Shown: positions 1 through 8,184 of the stretch, one piece after another
Position numbering within the stretch: position 1 is the stretch's first letter
How the letters are laid out: each line of letters begins with the position of its first letter
Assembly (NCBI GenBank): GCA_964408455.1
Contig: CAYOZN010000027.1
Coordinates: 21,567-85,566, forward strand
Direction: 5' to 3'
Length of the DNA: 64,000 nt
From: CAYOZN01 sp964408455
GTDB taxonomy: Bacteria > Planctomycetota > Phycisphaerae > UBA1845 > UTPLA1
Program-made: the position numbers and the translations under genes
Notes under the pieces: generated by a model
The model's input: only the letters and a program-made list of their open reading frames with translations
Database searches by the model: none
What the model was told of the DNA's origin: nothing

Positions 1-34
1 CCTCGGGGGCATGCTGGTGGGTGCCGTGATGTAA
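1..34 (+). CDS. C-terminal tail of a protein cut by the window edge
   Basis: An open frame enters from the left edge and ends in TAA at 32-34. The last residues read LGGMLVGAVM, a hydrophobic glycine-rich end that would suit a membrane helix. It would converge on the minus-strand EpsI-like gene. Only ten residues are visible, so the family cannot be named and the frame could be chance. Confidence 0.3.
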   Translation, partial: LGGMLVGAVM

Positions 35-131
35 AGCGGTGTGTCCCCTTCCGCCCGAGACGCGCTACGACTCCTCAGATGTTATGCAGCCGCGGGCACG
101 GGGTCCTGCGGCCTGGGACGACATTTTTCAC

Positions 132-860
132 TTACGAGACGCCTTTTTCCGAGCCCTTCGGAGGCCAGTGCGAGCGGATCAGCTCGAAGAGGGCCTTCTC
201 AAGGACATCCTTCGCACGTTGATCGAGTTCGTCGCGATCCGCGGTGGCCTGGGGATCGAAGGCGATTTCCACCTTTGAAAAGTAGAGGTACGGATCCGTG
301 TCGCCCATGCGAATGCGCACGAGCTGCCGTTCGTTGTAGAAGTCGCCGTTGACGTTGATGGTGTAATAGACGTAGACGCGCTTGTTGGGCTGTTGCGGTG
401 GCAGAAAACCAAGGCGGTTCAAAGCAACGTCGCGATCAATGCTGTCAATCCGCCAGACCAGCTTTTCACTTTCAACCTGCGTCATCCCACCGGCCTTATT
501 GCACATCTCGGGAATATGAGGAACCTGGTCCTGTACGCCGGTGTAATAGGTGACGGAAAGCAGAACATCCTGCTTGGCGGCGGAGCGATACCGCGGGTCC
601 CGAAGGTGCCAGTTGATGTACACGTCCGTACCCAGCTCGGTAATGATGTCTGCCGAGAGCTTGGGCGCGGCTACCAGTTCCAGCGGCGCCAGGGCATTTC
701 GATCGAGAAGCTTCAGGTCCTTCTGCAATGGCAGTGGCTTCTTGATGAGCGTGAATAGACCGTACGCCTTTCCCACGTGCATTCCGACCGCGCCGCCGCC
801 GACAGCCAGGACGGCCAGGACATAGGTCAGCTTGTTCCATCGGGCGTTGTTCGCATTCAT
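132..860 (-). CDS. EpsI-type exosortase-associated protein
   Basis: This 242-residue protein has a single N-terminal membrane anchor (about residues 11-30) followed by an extracytoplasmic domain. The signature YYTG (105-108) followed by HIPEMC (115-120) and a late YxxINVNGDFYNER stretch matches the EpsI domain that accompanies exosortases in polysaccharide export loci. EpsI domains occur either fused to the exosortase or, as here, as the next gene. The ATG at 860 overlaps the exosortase stop by four bases, so the two are translationally coupled. Open frame continues upstream but only as a shadow of the exosortase. The biochemical role of EpsI is not established in the family; involvement in exopolysaccharide assembly is inferred from context. 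Confidence 0.75.
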   Translation of the reverse strand: MNANNARWNKLTYVLAVLAVGGGAVGMHVGKAYGLFTLIKKPLPLQKDLKLLDRNALAPLELVAAPKLSADIITELGTDVYINWHLRDPRYRSAAKQDVLLSVTYYTGVQDQVPHIPEMCNKAGGMTQVESEKLVWRIDSIDRDVALNRLGFLPPQQPNKRVYVYYTINVNGDFYNERQLVRIRMGDTDPYLYFSKVEIAFDPQATADRDELDQRAKDVLEKALFELIRSHWPPKGSEKGVS

Positions 861-1765
861 GCTGCATCCTCCAGGGTATCCACGAACAGATGATCGATGG
901 TCCAGAGGATGCAGGAATAAATGACGAAGCCAAGGGCGAACATCAGCAGCCCGAGCAGTGTGTGCGGCGTGCCGGCAGCCAGATCGCCACGGTCGTACAT
1001 CTGGAGGGCGCCCGTGATTATCACGCGGAGAACATTGCACGCAAGTGCCACTGGAATGACGCTTACCGCAAGGGTGATCCGGTGCCACAGGGGACGGGGC
1101 GTCAGGTAGGCCAGGGCCAGACCGAGGGCGATGAATGCCATTAACGAGCGCATGCCGCTGCACGCGCCGGCAACGGTGAAGGTGCCGCTGCGGGCATTCT
1201 CCATGAAATAGGCAATGTTGATGCCGGTGTTCTCCACTTCCCGTACGCCCGGCAAGCCGTTAAGGATCAGCGTTGCGGCCGCGGCGGCAATTTTCTGGAG
1301 CGGCAAAGTTATTTCGCTGTAGAGATACTGCGGCGGCGGCAGGGCCAGGGCCAGAAACGCAATGGGAAAGGCAACCAGCCACAGGATGCGCCAGCCGCAG
1401 GTGAGCAGGACGACGCCGGCGATGACGCCGAGCATGGAGAGAGGCTGCGGGTATCCGAACTTGTAGCGTATGCACCAGGCATAACCGAGGACGCAGACGA
1501 CAATCGCGACGAGGCCGAACAGGGAGCCGCGCGGCGCGGTGGAGAGAATCTCACGCCGGCGGGTGTGAACGAGATAGAGGCTGAAGGGAAGAATTAGAAA
1601 TCCGTGCGACCAGTCAGGCTGCTTCCAGTATTCGTAGAGGCGGATGATGTGGTCGTTGTAGAGCCAGGCAATCAGGCCGGCGAGAGCGGCGATCTTGATG
1701 ATGCCGGATAGACCGAGGGCATCCCGCCAGCGCATGGGGTCCTCAAACTCAGGCGCGTAGTTCAT
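857..1765 (-). CDS. Exosortase (PEP-CTERM processing transpeptidase)
   Basis: A 302-residue polytopic membrane protein with roughly eight hydrophobic helices. The exosortase catalytic set is visible: Cys202 in GACSGMRS, Arg247 in CNVLRV and His268 in TPHTLLG. Exosortases are thought to cleave C-terminal PEP-CTERM signals at the inner membrane and pass the protein to the surface. A matching substrate is encoded at 8185-8940. The gene sits between a Wza-like exporter and an EpsI-like partner, the usual exopolysaccharide setting. I chose the ATG at 1765; a TTG at 1855 would add 30 residues of non-membrane sequence, and neither has a clear ribosome site. The exosortase subtype cannot be decided by eye. 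Confidence 0.85.
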   Translation of the reverse strand: MNYAPEFEDPMRWRDALGLSGIIKIAALAGLIAWLYNDHIIRLYEYWKQPDWSHGFLILPFSLYLVHTRRREILSTAPRGSLFGLVAIVVCVLGYAWCIRYKFGYPQPLSMLGVIAGVVLLTCGWRILWLVAFPIAFLALALPPPQYLYSEITLPLQKIAAAAATLILNGLPGVREVENTGINIAYFMENARSGTFTVAGACSGMRSLMAFIALGLALAYLTPRPLWHRITLAVSVIPVALACNVLRVIITGALQMYDRGDLAAGTPHTLLGLLMFALGFVIYSCILWTIDHLFVDTLEDAA

Positions 1766-1935
1766 GACTGCCGCGCGGGCGGGCTCGATGCGCTCCAGGG
1801 TTTGTGCACTGGCCTGACTTTCCACGGCGATCGCAATCCCCCGTAAACACGACAAGGCCGGCGCCGCCGCCGACCGTGTCGCGAGTGATTCTGCTGTCCA
1901 TTTCCGCCGCCGGGAGGCATCGGGCAGGCGTGCCG

Positions 1936-3495
1936 TCAGAACGGCAGGCCGCGGGCGGCGGACTCGGCACGGCGCCGGGCGCGGATCTGTTCCTGCGCCT
2001 GGAAGGTGTCGGCGTCGGCATAGTTGCGGTCGTACACAAACCCGAAGCCGTAGGTGAAGCGGAAGGCATTCCGCAGCACGGCAAGGAACGTGGCGATCGG
2101 GTGTGAACTGACGTGTATCATGTCATTGGGCCGCAGGTAAAAGTCGGGCGCCTTTCCGGCGAAAATCGCATCGAGATCGACCTGGATCGTCTGTTCCTCA
2201 TCGCCGCTGACGCGACGCACCAGGTCTGCTCGCGACGGCCAGGCCAGCGGCCCGAACTGTCCCGCCGAGACGATTGCCTGCTTGACGGTGATCTTCCGCC
2301 CCGTGAGCTGGAAGGCGCCGGGTCTATTCACGTTGCCGCCGACGTAATACTCGCCGAAGTTGTTGAGCGGCACGTGAACCATGTCCTGCGGACGAATCAC
2401 GATATTGTATCGCGGATCGCCTTCCATCAAAGCCTTCACGGGAATCTCGATAATGCGAACGCGGGGCGCCAGTTCGGCGGCCTCGGACCGGTCTTCGGGG
2501 ATGTGACCCTCCACGTCCGGCGGGGCGACGGGCACGGGCGACTCACCGTCAATGACTGGAACGTCGGTGGAGGGCTGATCCGGGGAGGTTGTCGTGGCCG
2601 GCGTGACCATGCGCCATTCGCCGGTATCGGGATCGAGTATGAATTCTCCCTGCGGGGGTTCCGCGGTGCCTTCCAGGATTTCGAGTTCGTCAACGCCGGA
2701 GGGTGCGGTGGCGGGTGGATCCTGGGCGTGGCCGCCGCCGAAGTCGGACATGGTGATCGGGGCGGGCAACTCGTCGTCCTCGAAGGATTGCGGTGCGGGC
2801 GGTGGCACATCGGCGAAGGGCGCGTCGCCGCCTGCGTTGCGGAAGACGTAAATGCTTTCGAGCTGCTCGGGGAGCGTGCCCACGAGCGCGATGACATTCT
2901 GCATGCGAAAATCGGGGCGGGGCAGAGGATAGTTGCCGGACTGGCGCACATTTCCGACGACGCTGAACTGCATGTATTCGGAGCGGAGGACGGTGACCTG
3001 CACTTCGGCGTCCTGAAGGATTTGCGCATCGGCGAGCAAGCGCTTGAGTTCGAGTTCAAGTTCGCGCGGGGTGTAGCCGGCGATTCTGACGTAGCCGAGC
3101 GTAGGCAGCGTTTCCATACCGGAAGAGCGAACCTGTATCTGCAAGTCGGTGCTGAGGCGCGGCGCGAGCAGTTCGAAGATGCTGATGCGAATAACGTCGC
3201 CGGGGCCGATCTTGACTTCCGAGTACTCGGCTACAAGGTCGGCCGGAGCCGGCTCTTCGGCATCCTGAATGCCGAGCGGCTCTTCGAGAAGGCTGACGTG
3301 TTCGCGGATTTCGAGCCGCACCGGCGCGGTGAAGTTTCCGACCTGCGTCGGATCTATCAGGCCGTTTTTTATCCAGTTGGCGCTTCCGCAACCCGCCGGG
3401 GCACAGAGGACGACCGCGGCCGCGCAAAGGGGGCGGGCCTTGAGGCGTGTCGGCTTGAACATGAACAGCAAACGGGACCGACCAATAGCGATCAT
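1936..3495 (-). CDS. Wza-like polysaccharide export lipoprotein with SLBB domains
   Basis: A 519-residue outer-membrane polysaccharide export protein. The N-terminus has a lipoprotein signal with lipobox PAGC (Cys36). A Poly_export domain follows (about 90-170, starting at the KIGPGDVIRISIFE region), then an SLBB-like beta-grasp segment near 175-225, a long Pro/Asp/Glu-rich linker (about 225-370) and a second SLBB near 405-470 (YYVGGNVNRPGAF). Wza-type proteins form the outer-membrane channel for capsule or exopolysaccharide. The ATG at 3495 is preferred because AGGAG lies eight bases upstream; the frame is open to 3564 and another ATG lies at 3462. The acidic linker is longer than in typical Wza, which is common in large planctomycete versions. 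The exosortase genes follow after 170 bases. Confidence 0.8.
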   Translation of the reverse strand: MIAIGRSRLLFMFKPTRLKARPLCAAAVVLCAPAGCGSANWIKNGLIDPTQVGNFTAPVRLEIREHVSLLEEPLGIQDAEEPAPADLVAEYSEVKIGPGDVIRISIFELLAPRLSTDLQIQVRSSGMETLPTLGYVRIAGYTPRELELELKRLLADAQILQDAEVQVTVLRSEYMQFSVVGNVRQSGNYPLPRPDFRMQNVIALVGTLPEQLESIYVFRNAGGDAPFADVPPPAPQSFEDDELPAPITMSDFGGGHAQDPPATAPSGVDELEILEGTAEPPQGEFILDPDTGEWRMVTPATTTSPDQPSTDVPVIDGESPVPVAPPDVEGHIPEDRSEAAELAPRVRIIEIPVKALMEGDPRYNIVIRPQDMVHVPLNNFGEYYVGGNVNRPGAFQLTGRKITVKQAIVSAGQFGPLAWPSRADLVRRVSGDEEQTIQVDLDAIFAGKAPDFYLRPNDMIHVSSHPIATFLAVLRNAFRFTYGFGFVYDRNYADADTFQAQEQIRARRRAESAARGLPF

Positions 3496-3924
3496 CGCGA
3501 GCTCTCCTGAGAACCTCGTCTGTGTGCAGACGGAATCGCTCACTTCGTCGCTTTTATCGAACACGCTGCTATTCCGGTAACATTAAATCCGTGGCGCCGG
3601 CGCACTCTGGAGCCGCGCACAACTCGCGCTTCGAGCAGCAATTACGGCGCCAACAGCCGATAATATCCGTTCAGTCTGGCGGTGCTTCTTGCTGGCGGTG
3701 ATTCATGGCGGCCGGCAGCTTTGAAAACGCCACTCCGGTTTGGCCGCCCGGCGCATATTTTGCGCGGTTCCATTTCTTACGACGCGAGCCGGGTAATGGT
3801 TCAGGGGCCGGATGAGGCGGGTCGATACCAATTTCGGCCGGCCAGAACTGCCGCCATCGCCGGAGGCTCTTGTGGCGAAGTTGGCCGGTGGTACGTGAAC
3901 ACGCCGCACGCGGGAGACTCAGCC
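3496..3924. other. Intergenic region between exporter and acyltransferase
   Basis: This 429-base stretch separates the minus-strand exporter from the plus-strand acyltransferase and must hold both promoters. No convincing gene is present: the plus-strand open frame from 3682 is only an upstream extension of the acyltransferase. I see no clean -35/-10 pair, no tRNA and no strong hairpin. Confidence 0.5.
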
Positions 3925-4740
3925 ATGAAAGAAATCCTGATTCTGGGCGCGGGTGGACACGGGCGGGTGGTGCTCGACATTTTGCGACAGTCGAAGGCAC
4001 AAAATCCGATAGGTTTTCTCGACAATAACAAGGCTCTGCACGGACGGCGGATTGACGGGCTGCCGGTGCTGGGCGGCATGGACCAGCTTGAGACAATGCG
4101 GGAGCGCCGCCTGCGGACGGCGATCGTGGCCATCGGCGACAACGGCATCCGCCGGGCCTTCGGCGAGATGCTGGAGTCGGACGGGTTTGAGATCGTCAAT
4201 GCCATTCACCCTTCGGCGCAGATTGCCAACAACGTGACACTTGGGAAGGGCATCGTCATCGCGGCTGGCGCACTGGTTTGCGCGCACTGCCAGATCGGCG
4301 ACTACGCGATTCTGAACACGGGCTGCATCGTTGACCACGAATCGATGATCGGCACGTGCTGCCATGTCTGCCCCGGCGTTCGGCTGGCTGGACATGTGAC
4401 GGTGGAGTCCGGCGCATTCATCGGAATCGGGGCGACGGTGGTGCAGAACGTGCGGATCGGCTTTGAAGCGGTGGTCGGCGCCGGCGCGGTCGTGGTTTCG
4501 AACGTGGAGCCGATGTCGACGGTGGTCGGCGTGCCGGCGCGAGTGGCGAAGGATGCACCATCGACCGAGGAATTTGCGTCGCTGTTGGCAGCAACGCCGC
4601 GGGGCGCGCGCGAGCAGGCACCGGGCATTCGGCGTGACGCCGGGGGGAATTACGATGTGAATTCGCGTGCGGGAGCCGCGGCTCAGGCACCGGGAAGCGC
4701 TGACGCCGATGCCGATCCGCTGTCGATTCCCAGGAGGTGA
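3925..4740 (+). CDS. NeuD/PglD-type sugar O-/N-acyltransferase
   Basis: A 271-residue acyltransferase of the NeuD/PglD family. The N-terminal Rossmann-like subdomain starts MKEILILGAGGHG with the glycine-rich loop at residues 8-13. It is followed by a left-handed beta helix made of hexapeptide repeats (about 95-215; for example VTLGKGIVIAAGALV and the GVPARV end). These enzymes transfer an acetyl group from acetyl-CoA to a nucleotide-activated amino sugar in surface glycan pathways, which suits the neighbouring polysaccharide export and exosortase genes. The ATG at 3925 directly precedes the nucleotide-binding loop and has GGGAG upstream. A low-complexity tail follows the helix. The sugar substrate cannot be told from sequence. 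Confidence 0.8.
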   Translation: MKEILILGAGGHGRVVLDILRQSKAQNPIGFLDNNKALHGRRIDGLPVLGGMDQLETMRERRLRTAIVAIGDNGIRRAFGEMLESDGFEIVNAIHPSAQIANNVTLGKGIVIAAGALVCAHCQIGDYAILNTGCIVDHESMIGTCCHVCPGVRLAGHVTVESGAFIGIGATVVQNVRIGFEAVVGAGAVVVSNVEPMSTVVGVPARVAKDAPSTEEFASLLAATPRGAREQAPGIRRDAGGNYDVNSRAGAAAQAPGSADADADPLSIPRR

Positions 4741-4856
4741 CCGGCCAAAACGCTTTGCCGGGCTGGTCGATCGAGGGGGATTGGAACGAGCAGATCGACA
4801 GCGAGCGAGGCAGGTCTGGATTTCAAACTGACCCACTCCGGTCTGCGGCAGTCCGG

Positions 4857-4885
4857 TTGACAGGCCGGGGCGCGTCGCCTATCTT
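4857..4885 (+). promoter_or_regulatory. Housekeeping sigma promoter of the initiator tRNA
   Basis: A perfect -35 hexamer TTGACA (4857-4862) is followed after exactly 17 bases by TATCTT (4880-4885). Transcription would begin near 4892, seven bases before the mature tRNA. Confidence 0.8.
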
Positions 4886-4898
4886 TCTGGATTACGAC

Positions 4899-4970
<72 letters not shown>

Positions 4971-4975
4971 AATCG

Positions 4976-5007
4976 ACGGCCTTGGCGCTAGCGCCAAGGC
5001 CGTTTTT
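4976..5007 (+). terminator. Rho-independent terminator of the initiator tRNA
   Basis: A perfect 28-base palindrome (4976-5003, arms ACGGCCTTGGCGCT and its complement) runs straight into a T tract (5003-5007). It lies six bases after the tRNA. Confidence 0.9.
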
Positions 5008-5065
5008 GTTGATCGACCCCGCTACGAACCTCCGACTTTTCCATCCCCACCGTCGCACATAAACT

Positions 5066-5089
5066 GCATCCTTTCACGGTGAAAGATGC
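5066..5089 (+). repeat. Inverted repeat upstream of the molbindin gene
   Basis: CTTTCAC-G-GTGAAAG (5071-5085) is flanked by GCAT and ATGC arms offset by one base, giving an 11-pair stem with a bulge. It lies about 130 bases before the molbindin start and could be an operator or leader hairpin. It does not match the E. coli ModE box. Confidence 0.4.
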
Positions 5090-5215
5090 GGCTTCTAGAA
5101 TGCTGACCGGCAGATCGGCAATGCTAAGCAGGTTTTTGCGTGAACGTTTTGCCGAATGTTGACCGCGACCTGAAACAACGACCCTGTTGGCAGACGACTT
5201 TGTTGGAGACATGTG

Positions 5216-5431
5216 ATGCTAAGCGCGCGTAATCAATTCAACGGGACAATTGTCTCTGTAAAAACCGGCTCGGTCATGAGCGAAGTGGTCATCGACATTG
5301 GGGGCGGGCACAAGATTGTTTCGTTGATCAGTGCCTCTTCGGCAAAGCGCTTGAAGCTGAAAAAAGGCCGGCCTGCGACGGCCATTATCAAGGCGACGGA
5401 AGTGATCGTCTCTTCCGGCGGCATGGAATAA
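5216..5431 (+). CDS. Molbindin: single TOBE/Mop-domain molybdate-binding protein
   Basis: A 71-residue protein that is essentially one Mop/TOBE domain: MLSARNQFNG, then the typical GTIVSVKTGSVMSEVVIDI strand pair, and the closing A-x-I-K-ATEVIV. Molbindins assemble into oligomers that bind molybdate or tungstate in the cytoplasm and buffer it for cofactor synthesis. The ATG at 5216 sits seven bases after GGAG; a GTG at 5213 is too close to it. The ModE-like HTH gene follows after two bases, so the pair forms one operon and together resembles a ModE protein split into its two halves. Confidence 0.85.
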   Translation: MLSARNQFNGTIVSVKTGSVMSEVVIDIGGGHKIVSLISASSAKRLKLKKGRPATAIIKATEVIVSSGGME

Positions 5432-5433
5432 TC

Positions 5434-5814
5434 ATGGCGCGGAAGGCTTCGAAGAAGCTGGCCCCACGCCCCAGCCTGCGCGGTCGAATCTGGGTTGAGA
5501 TTGACGGCACGATTGCGCTGACGGAAGCCGGCGCCGACCTCCTCGAACAGATCGAGGCGACCAAATCATTGTCCGAGGCTGCCCGGAGGCTTCGTTTCGG
5601 ATACCGTCGTGCATGGATGCTCGTGGACGGGATGAATCGCAGGTGGCAGAAGCCGCTCGTGAAGACGGCGACAGGCGGTACGCGCGGCGGGGGCTCCCGA
5701 TTGACCGAATTGGGCCGCGAAGTGCTGCGGGGCTACCGCGATGTTCAAATCCAGGTGGAGGCGTCGCTTGACAGGGCCACAACATCATTTGCCGCCGCGA
5801 TTCGCGTCGATTGA
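5434..5814 (+). CDS. ModE-type winged-helix molybdenum regulator without TOBE domains
   Basis: A 126-residue DNA-binding protein matching the N-terminal LysR-like winged helix of ModE: RIWVEIDGTIALTEAGADLLEQI, then SLSEAARRLRFGYRRAWMLVDGMN as the recognition helix region, and the wing TGGTRGGGSRLTELG. ModE represses or activates molybdate transport and molybdoenzyme genes. In E. coli ModE this domain is followed by two Mop domains that sense molybdate; here the protein ends after the dimerisation helix and the sensing domain is likely the separate molbindin just upstream. A sigma-70-like promoter overlaps its stop codon and drives the next genes. Confidence 0.8.
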   Translation: MARKASKKLAPRPSLRGRIWVEIDGTIALTEAGADLLEQIEATKSLSEAARRLRFGYRRAWMLVDGMNRRWQKPLVKTATGGTRGGGSRLTELGREVLRGYRDVQIQVEASLDRATTSFAAAIRVD

Positions 5815-5839
5815 ATCGTTATTCCCTCCACGATATAAT
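5811..5839 (+). promoter_or_regulatory. Strong sigma-70-like promoter giving a near-leaderless mRNA
   Basis: TTGAAT (5811-5816) overlaps the ModE-like stop codon; after 17 bases comes a perfect TATAAT (5834-5839). The predicted start point (about 5845-5847) lies only one to three bases before the ATG at 5848, leaving no room for a ribosome-binding site. Confidence 0.7.
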
Positions 5840-5847
5840 GCTCGGCG

Positions 5848-6753
5848 ATGGCCGTTTCACGGAAAGTCTCGTCAAGCGCACTACTCGGTTTCGCGTTGCT
5901 TGTGATGGCGACGCCCTCCCTGGGCGATGAAACAATCGCGGTCACAGCCTTCCGCGACGCGTTTGTTCGGGAAGAAGATCCATCGTCAAACTTCGGCGGC
6001 GGCGGACTCCTCTGCGCTGCGGGCGAGGACAGCGTGAACGGCGTGGGTCAGCCGCGCGGCCGATTCGATTCGGTCATCGTTTTCGACTTGTCATCCGCGG
6101 TCGCGTCGTTCGACTCATCATTCGGCGCACAACAATGGGTGATTACGGACGTGGTTTTCCAAGTCGCCCAGGTTGTGGCGCCTGACAATCCACTCTTTCC
6201 GCGCGGAATTGGGAGCTTCCAAGTACTGTGGCTCTCGGAAGACACATGGACGGAGGGTACCGGAACGCCAAACGCACCGACGCAGGGCGTCGGAGACGAG
6301 ATGACCTGGCAGTTTCTTCAAACGTTGCTCGCGACCGCCACCGAGAGCCCCTTGGGAACCTTCCAAAATGAGGGTGAAACCGGGTTGCATCAGTACGCTT
6401 TGTCCTTCGAGCCCAATTTCATGACGGACATCGCTTCCGGCGCCATGGTCAGCCTCCACGTCGTGCCGCAGAGCGCCGACTTGGGGTACACCTTCCATTC
6501 GCGCAACTTCGGCGTTCCGGAGGAGCGACCCCAACTTTTGGTTACGGCAGCAAGGTTCATTCTGGGGGACCTGAATTGCGACACGATGGTGGATACACAA
6601 GACCTGGAGCCATTTGTGCAATGCCTCTTGGACCCGATGCTGTACGCGGACCTGCATCCAGGATGCGCGATACTTCAGGCAGATTTCAATGATGACGGGG
6701 CAGTCGATGGCGCAGACATCGGCGGATTCACCGAAAATCTGGTGTCGCCATGA
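5848..6753 (+). CDS. Secreted DNRLRE-type protein with dockerin-like tail
   Basis: A 301-residue secreted protein. The signal peptide is clear (MAVSRK, hydrophobic core, cleavage near SLG-DE, residue 26). The body, about 28-230, is a beta-rich domain of the DNRLRE type (AFRDAFVREEDPSSNFGGGG at the start, WTEGTGTPNAPT in the middle, HSRNFGVPEERPQLLV at the end). The C-terminus carries paired acidic loops, GDLNCDTMVDTQDLEPFVQCLL and then DFNDDGAVDGADI, which resemble dockerin calcium loops. The body is clearly paralogous to the PEP-CTERM protein at 8185. A promoter immediately upstream predicts a nearly leaderless transcript. It likely heads a transcription unit with the next three genes. Function is unknown beyond surface or extracellular location. 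Confidence 0.75.
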   Translation: MAVSRKVSSSALLGFALLVMATPSLGDETIAVTAFRDAFVREEDPSSNFGGGGLLCAAGEDSVNGVGQPRGRFDSVIVFDLSSAVASFDSSFGAQQWVITDVVFQVAQVVAPDNPLFPRGIGSFQVLWLSEDTWTEGTGTPNAPTQGVGDEMTWQFLQTLLATATESPLGTFQNEGETGLHQYALSFEPNFMTDIASGAMVSLHVVPQSADLGYTFHSRNFGVPEERPQLLVTAARFILGDLNCDTMVDTQDLEPFVQCLLDPMLYADLHPGCAILQADFNDDGAVDGADIGGFTENLVSP

Positions 6754-6810
6754 CGGCAAGAGACAACGTAGTCGCCTCAGGGGGCTGCGATTTCAAAGAG
6801 AGAGCTTTCT

Positions 6811-7353
6811 ATGAAGAAAACCCGTCCATACCGATACGCACTCCTGATGTTGAGTGCCGTTGCGCTGCTGGCGCTTTCGTCGCTGGCTCAATCACCTGAT
6901 ACAAAGCAGACAGCCGCGACCCAGCCTGCGAAAGATGTCATCGTCGTGCGGGGTGTGGGCCTGCGGGAGATCAAGTTCAATCGCGACGAGTTGGCAAAGA
7001 TGCCGCGGTGTACGGTCAGGGTGAAAGACCATGACGAGTTGTCCTCTTTTGAGGGAGTTAGAGTCGGCGATCTCCTGAAAAAGGCAGGCTTCACCTTCGG
7101 CCAGCACTTTCGCGGACCACGCATGGCCGACTACCTCGTTGCCCAAGCGGCCGACGGATATCGCGTCGTGTTCGCTCTTCCGGAATTGGACGCCGAGTTC
7201 AGTGACCGAGTTGTGATCGTGGCGGACCTGTGCGACGGAAAGCCACTTACGGAACGTGACGGGCCGTTCCGAATGGTCGTCTCGGATGAGAAGAAGCACG
7301 CGCGCTGGGTTCGCCAGACAACGAGCCTGACCGTCGCCACAGCGGCACCGTAG
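6811..7353 (+). CDS. Secreted sulfite-oxidase-fold (molybdopterin-binding domain) protein
   Basis: A 180-residue protein with a Sec signal peptide (MKKTRPYRYALLMLSAVALL, cleavage near SLAQ). The remainder matches small proteins of the oxidoreductase molybdopterin-binding family: a G-x-x-x-x-x-FNRDELAKMP start, FEGVRVGDLLKKAG, MADYLVAQAADGYRVVFALPELD, a DGPFRMVV strand and the final ARWVRQTTSLTV. The catalytic Cys loop of full sulfite oxidases is not recognisable, so it may bind pterin without Mo catalysis or serve another role. Its position three genes after a molbindin/ModE-type pair supports a molybdenum link. GAGAGAG lies upstream of the ATG. Confidence 0.7.
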   Translation: MKKTRPYRYALLMLSAVALLALSSLAQSPDTKQTAATQPAKDVIVVRGVGLREIKFNRDELAKMPRCTVRVKDHDELSSFEGVRVGDLLKKAGFTFGQHFRGPRMADYLVAQAADGYRVVFALPELDAEFSDRVVIVADLCDGKPLTERDGPFRMVVSDEKKHARWVRQTTSLTVATAAP

Positions 7354-7370
7354 ATCGCGCGGAGTCGACA

Positions 7371-8141
7371 ATGATGAGAGAAACGAATTTCCCGAAACCG
7401 ACGCGCTGGTCGTCGCACTCCGCGTTGCGAATGTGGGAATCCGTGGACAGCGGAAACACAAGGAGCGGTTTCACGCTGATCGAATTGCTCGTCGTCATTG
7501 CCATTATCGCTATCGTCGTCGGCATCCTCATGCCGGCAATGAGTGGCGCCCGCAACAGTTCGACGACCCTTCGCTGTCAAGCGAATCTCCGCCAATGGGC
7601 ACAGGCAGTCATCATTTATGCTCAGGACAACGAAGGATGCCTGCCACGGCGCGGACAAGGCGCGCAGCCCACCACGAACATCGTTCGATCGGCAGACTGG
7701 TTCAACGCACTCCCGCCTCTCTTGGGCCAACAACCCTATTCGGAATTGGCAAGCGCCGGGCAGACACCCAGGCCGGGGGATCGGAGTCTTTGGATGTGCC
7801 CGTGGGCGACGCCCATTATGAGCGAGAATTACTTTGCCTACGCCATGAACATGTACCTATCGACATGGCAAAATCCGTTGCCGGATAGAATTGACAAGGT
7901 AGCGCCGACCGATCGGCAGGTTTTCTTGACCGAAGGGCCTGGGGCATATTGTTCCGTCTTGCCGTCCAATCAGCCGTATTCACCAGTGGCACGGCACGAT
8001 GACAAGATCAACATCGCATTCCTGGACGGGCACGTCGCGCGGTTCGCGGGGCGATATGCAGGGTGCGGCGTGGGCAATCAATTTCATGGCGACGTGCGTT
8101 GGGTCGTTCCCAACAGCACATGGTCCGGACCCAGTGAATAG
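7371..8141 (+). CDS. Prepilin-type surface protein with H-x9-DG motif
   Basis: A 256-residue protein of the large planctomycete prepilin family. After a 34-residue basic leader comes the type IV prepilin signature GFTLIELLVVIAIIAIVVGIL, cut by prepilin peptidase between G and F. The C-terminal half ends with H-x9-DG (HDDKINIAFLDG), the hallmark of these proteins. Two ATGs (7371, 7374) are available and GGAG lies upstream. It lies 18 bases after the molybdopterin-domain gene and 43 before the PEP-CTERM gene, so the genes look co-transcribed. Such proteins are thought to build pseudopili or surface structures; the role here is inferred only. Confidence 0.8.
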   Translation: MMRETNFPKPTRWSSHSALRMWESVDSGNTRSGFTLIELLVVIAIIAIVVGILMPAMSGARNSSTTLRCQANLRQWAQAVIIYAQDNEGCLPRRGQGAQPTTNIVRSADWFNALPPLLGQQPYSELASAGQTPRPGDRSLWMCPWATPIMSENYFAYAMNMYLSTWQNPLPDRIDKVAPTDRQVFLTEGPGAYCSVLPSNQPYSPVARHDDKINIAFLDGHVARFAGRYAGCGVGNQFHGDVRWVVPNSTWSGPSE

Positions 8142-8184
8142 AACAGGGACCCAGTGTCCTTGAAATCGAATGGGAGGAGAGAAA

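Noticed and set aside
861..1163. N-terminal extension of the EpsI-like protein
   Set aside because: The extension overlaps the exosortase reading frame and reads as shadow sequence; the ATG at 860 gives a typical membrane anchor.
2113..3510. A 465-codon open frame on the plus strand
   Set aside because: It is the complement of the Wza-like gene, whose lipobox, Poly_export and SLBB features and ribosome site are clear; the plus-strand text shows no signature.
3677..3693. Sigma-54-like promoter (TGGC ... TTGCT) upstream of the exporter/acyltransferase
   Set aside because: The distance between the GG and GC elements is 11 bases instead of the required 10, so it should not work as a -24/-12 promoter.
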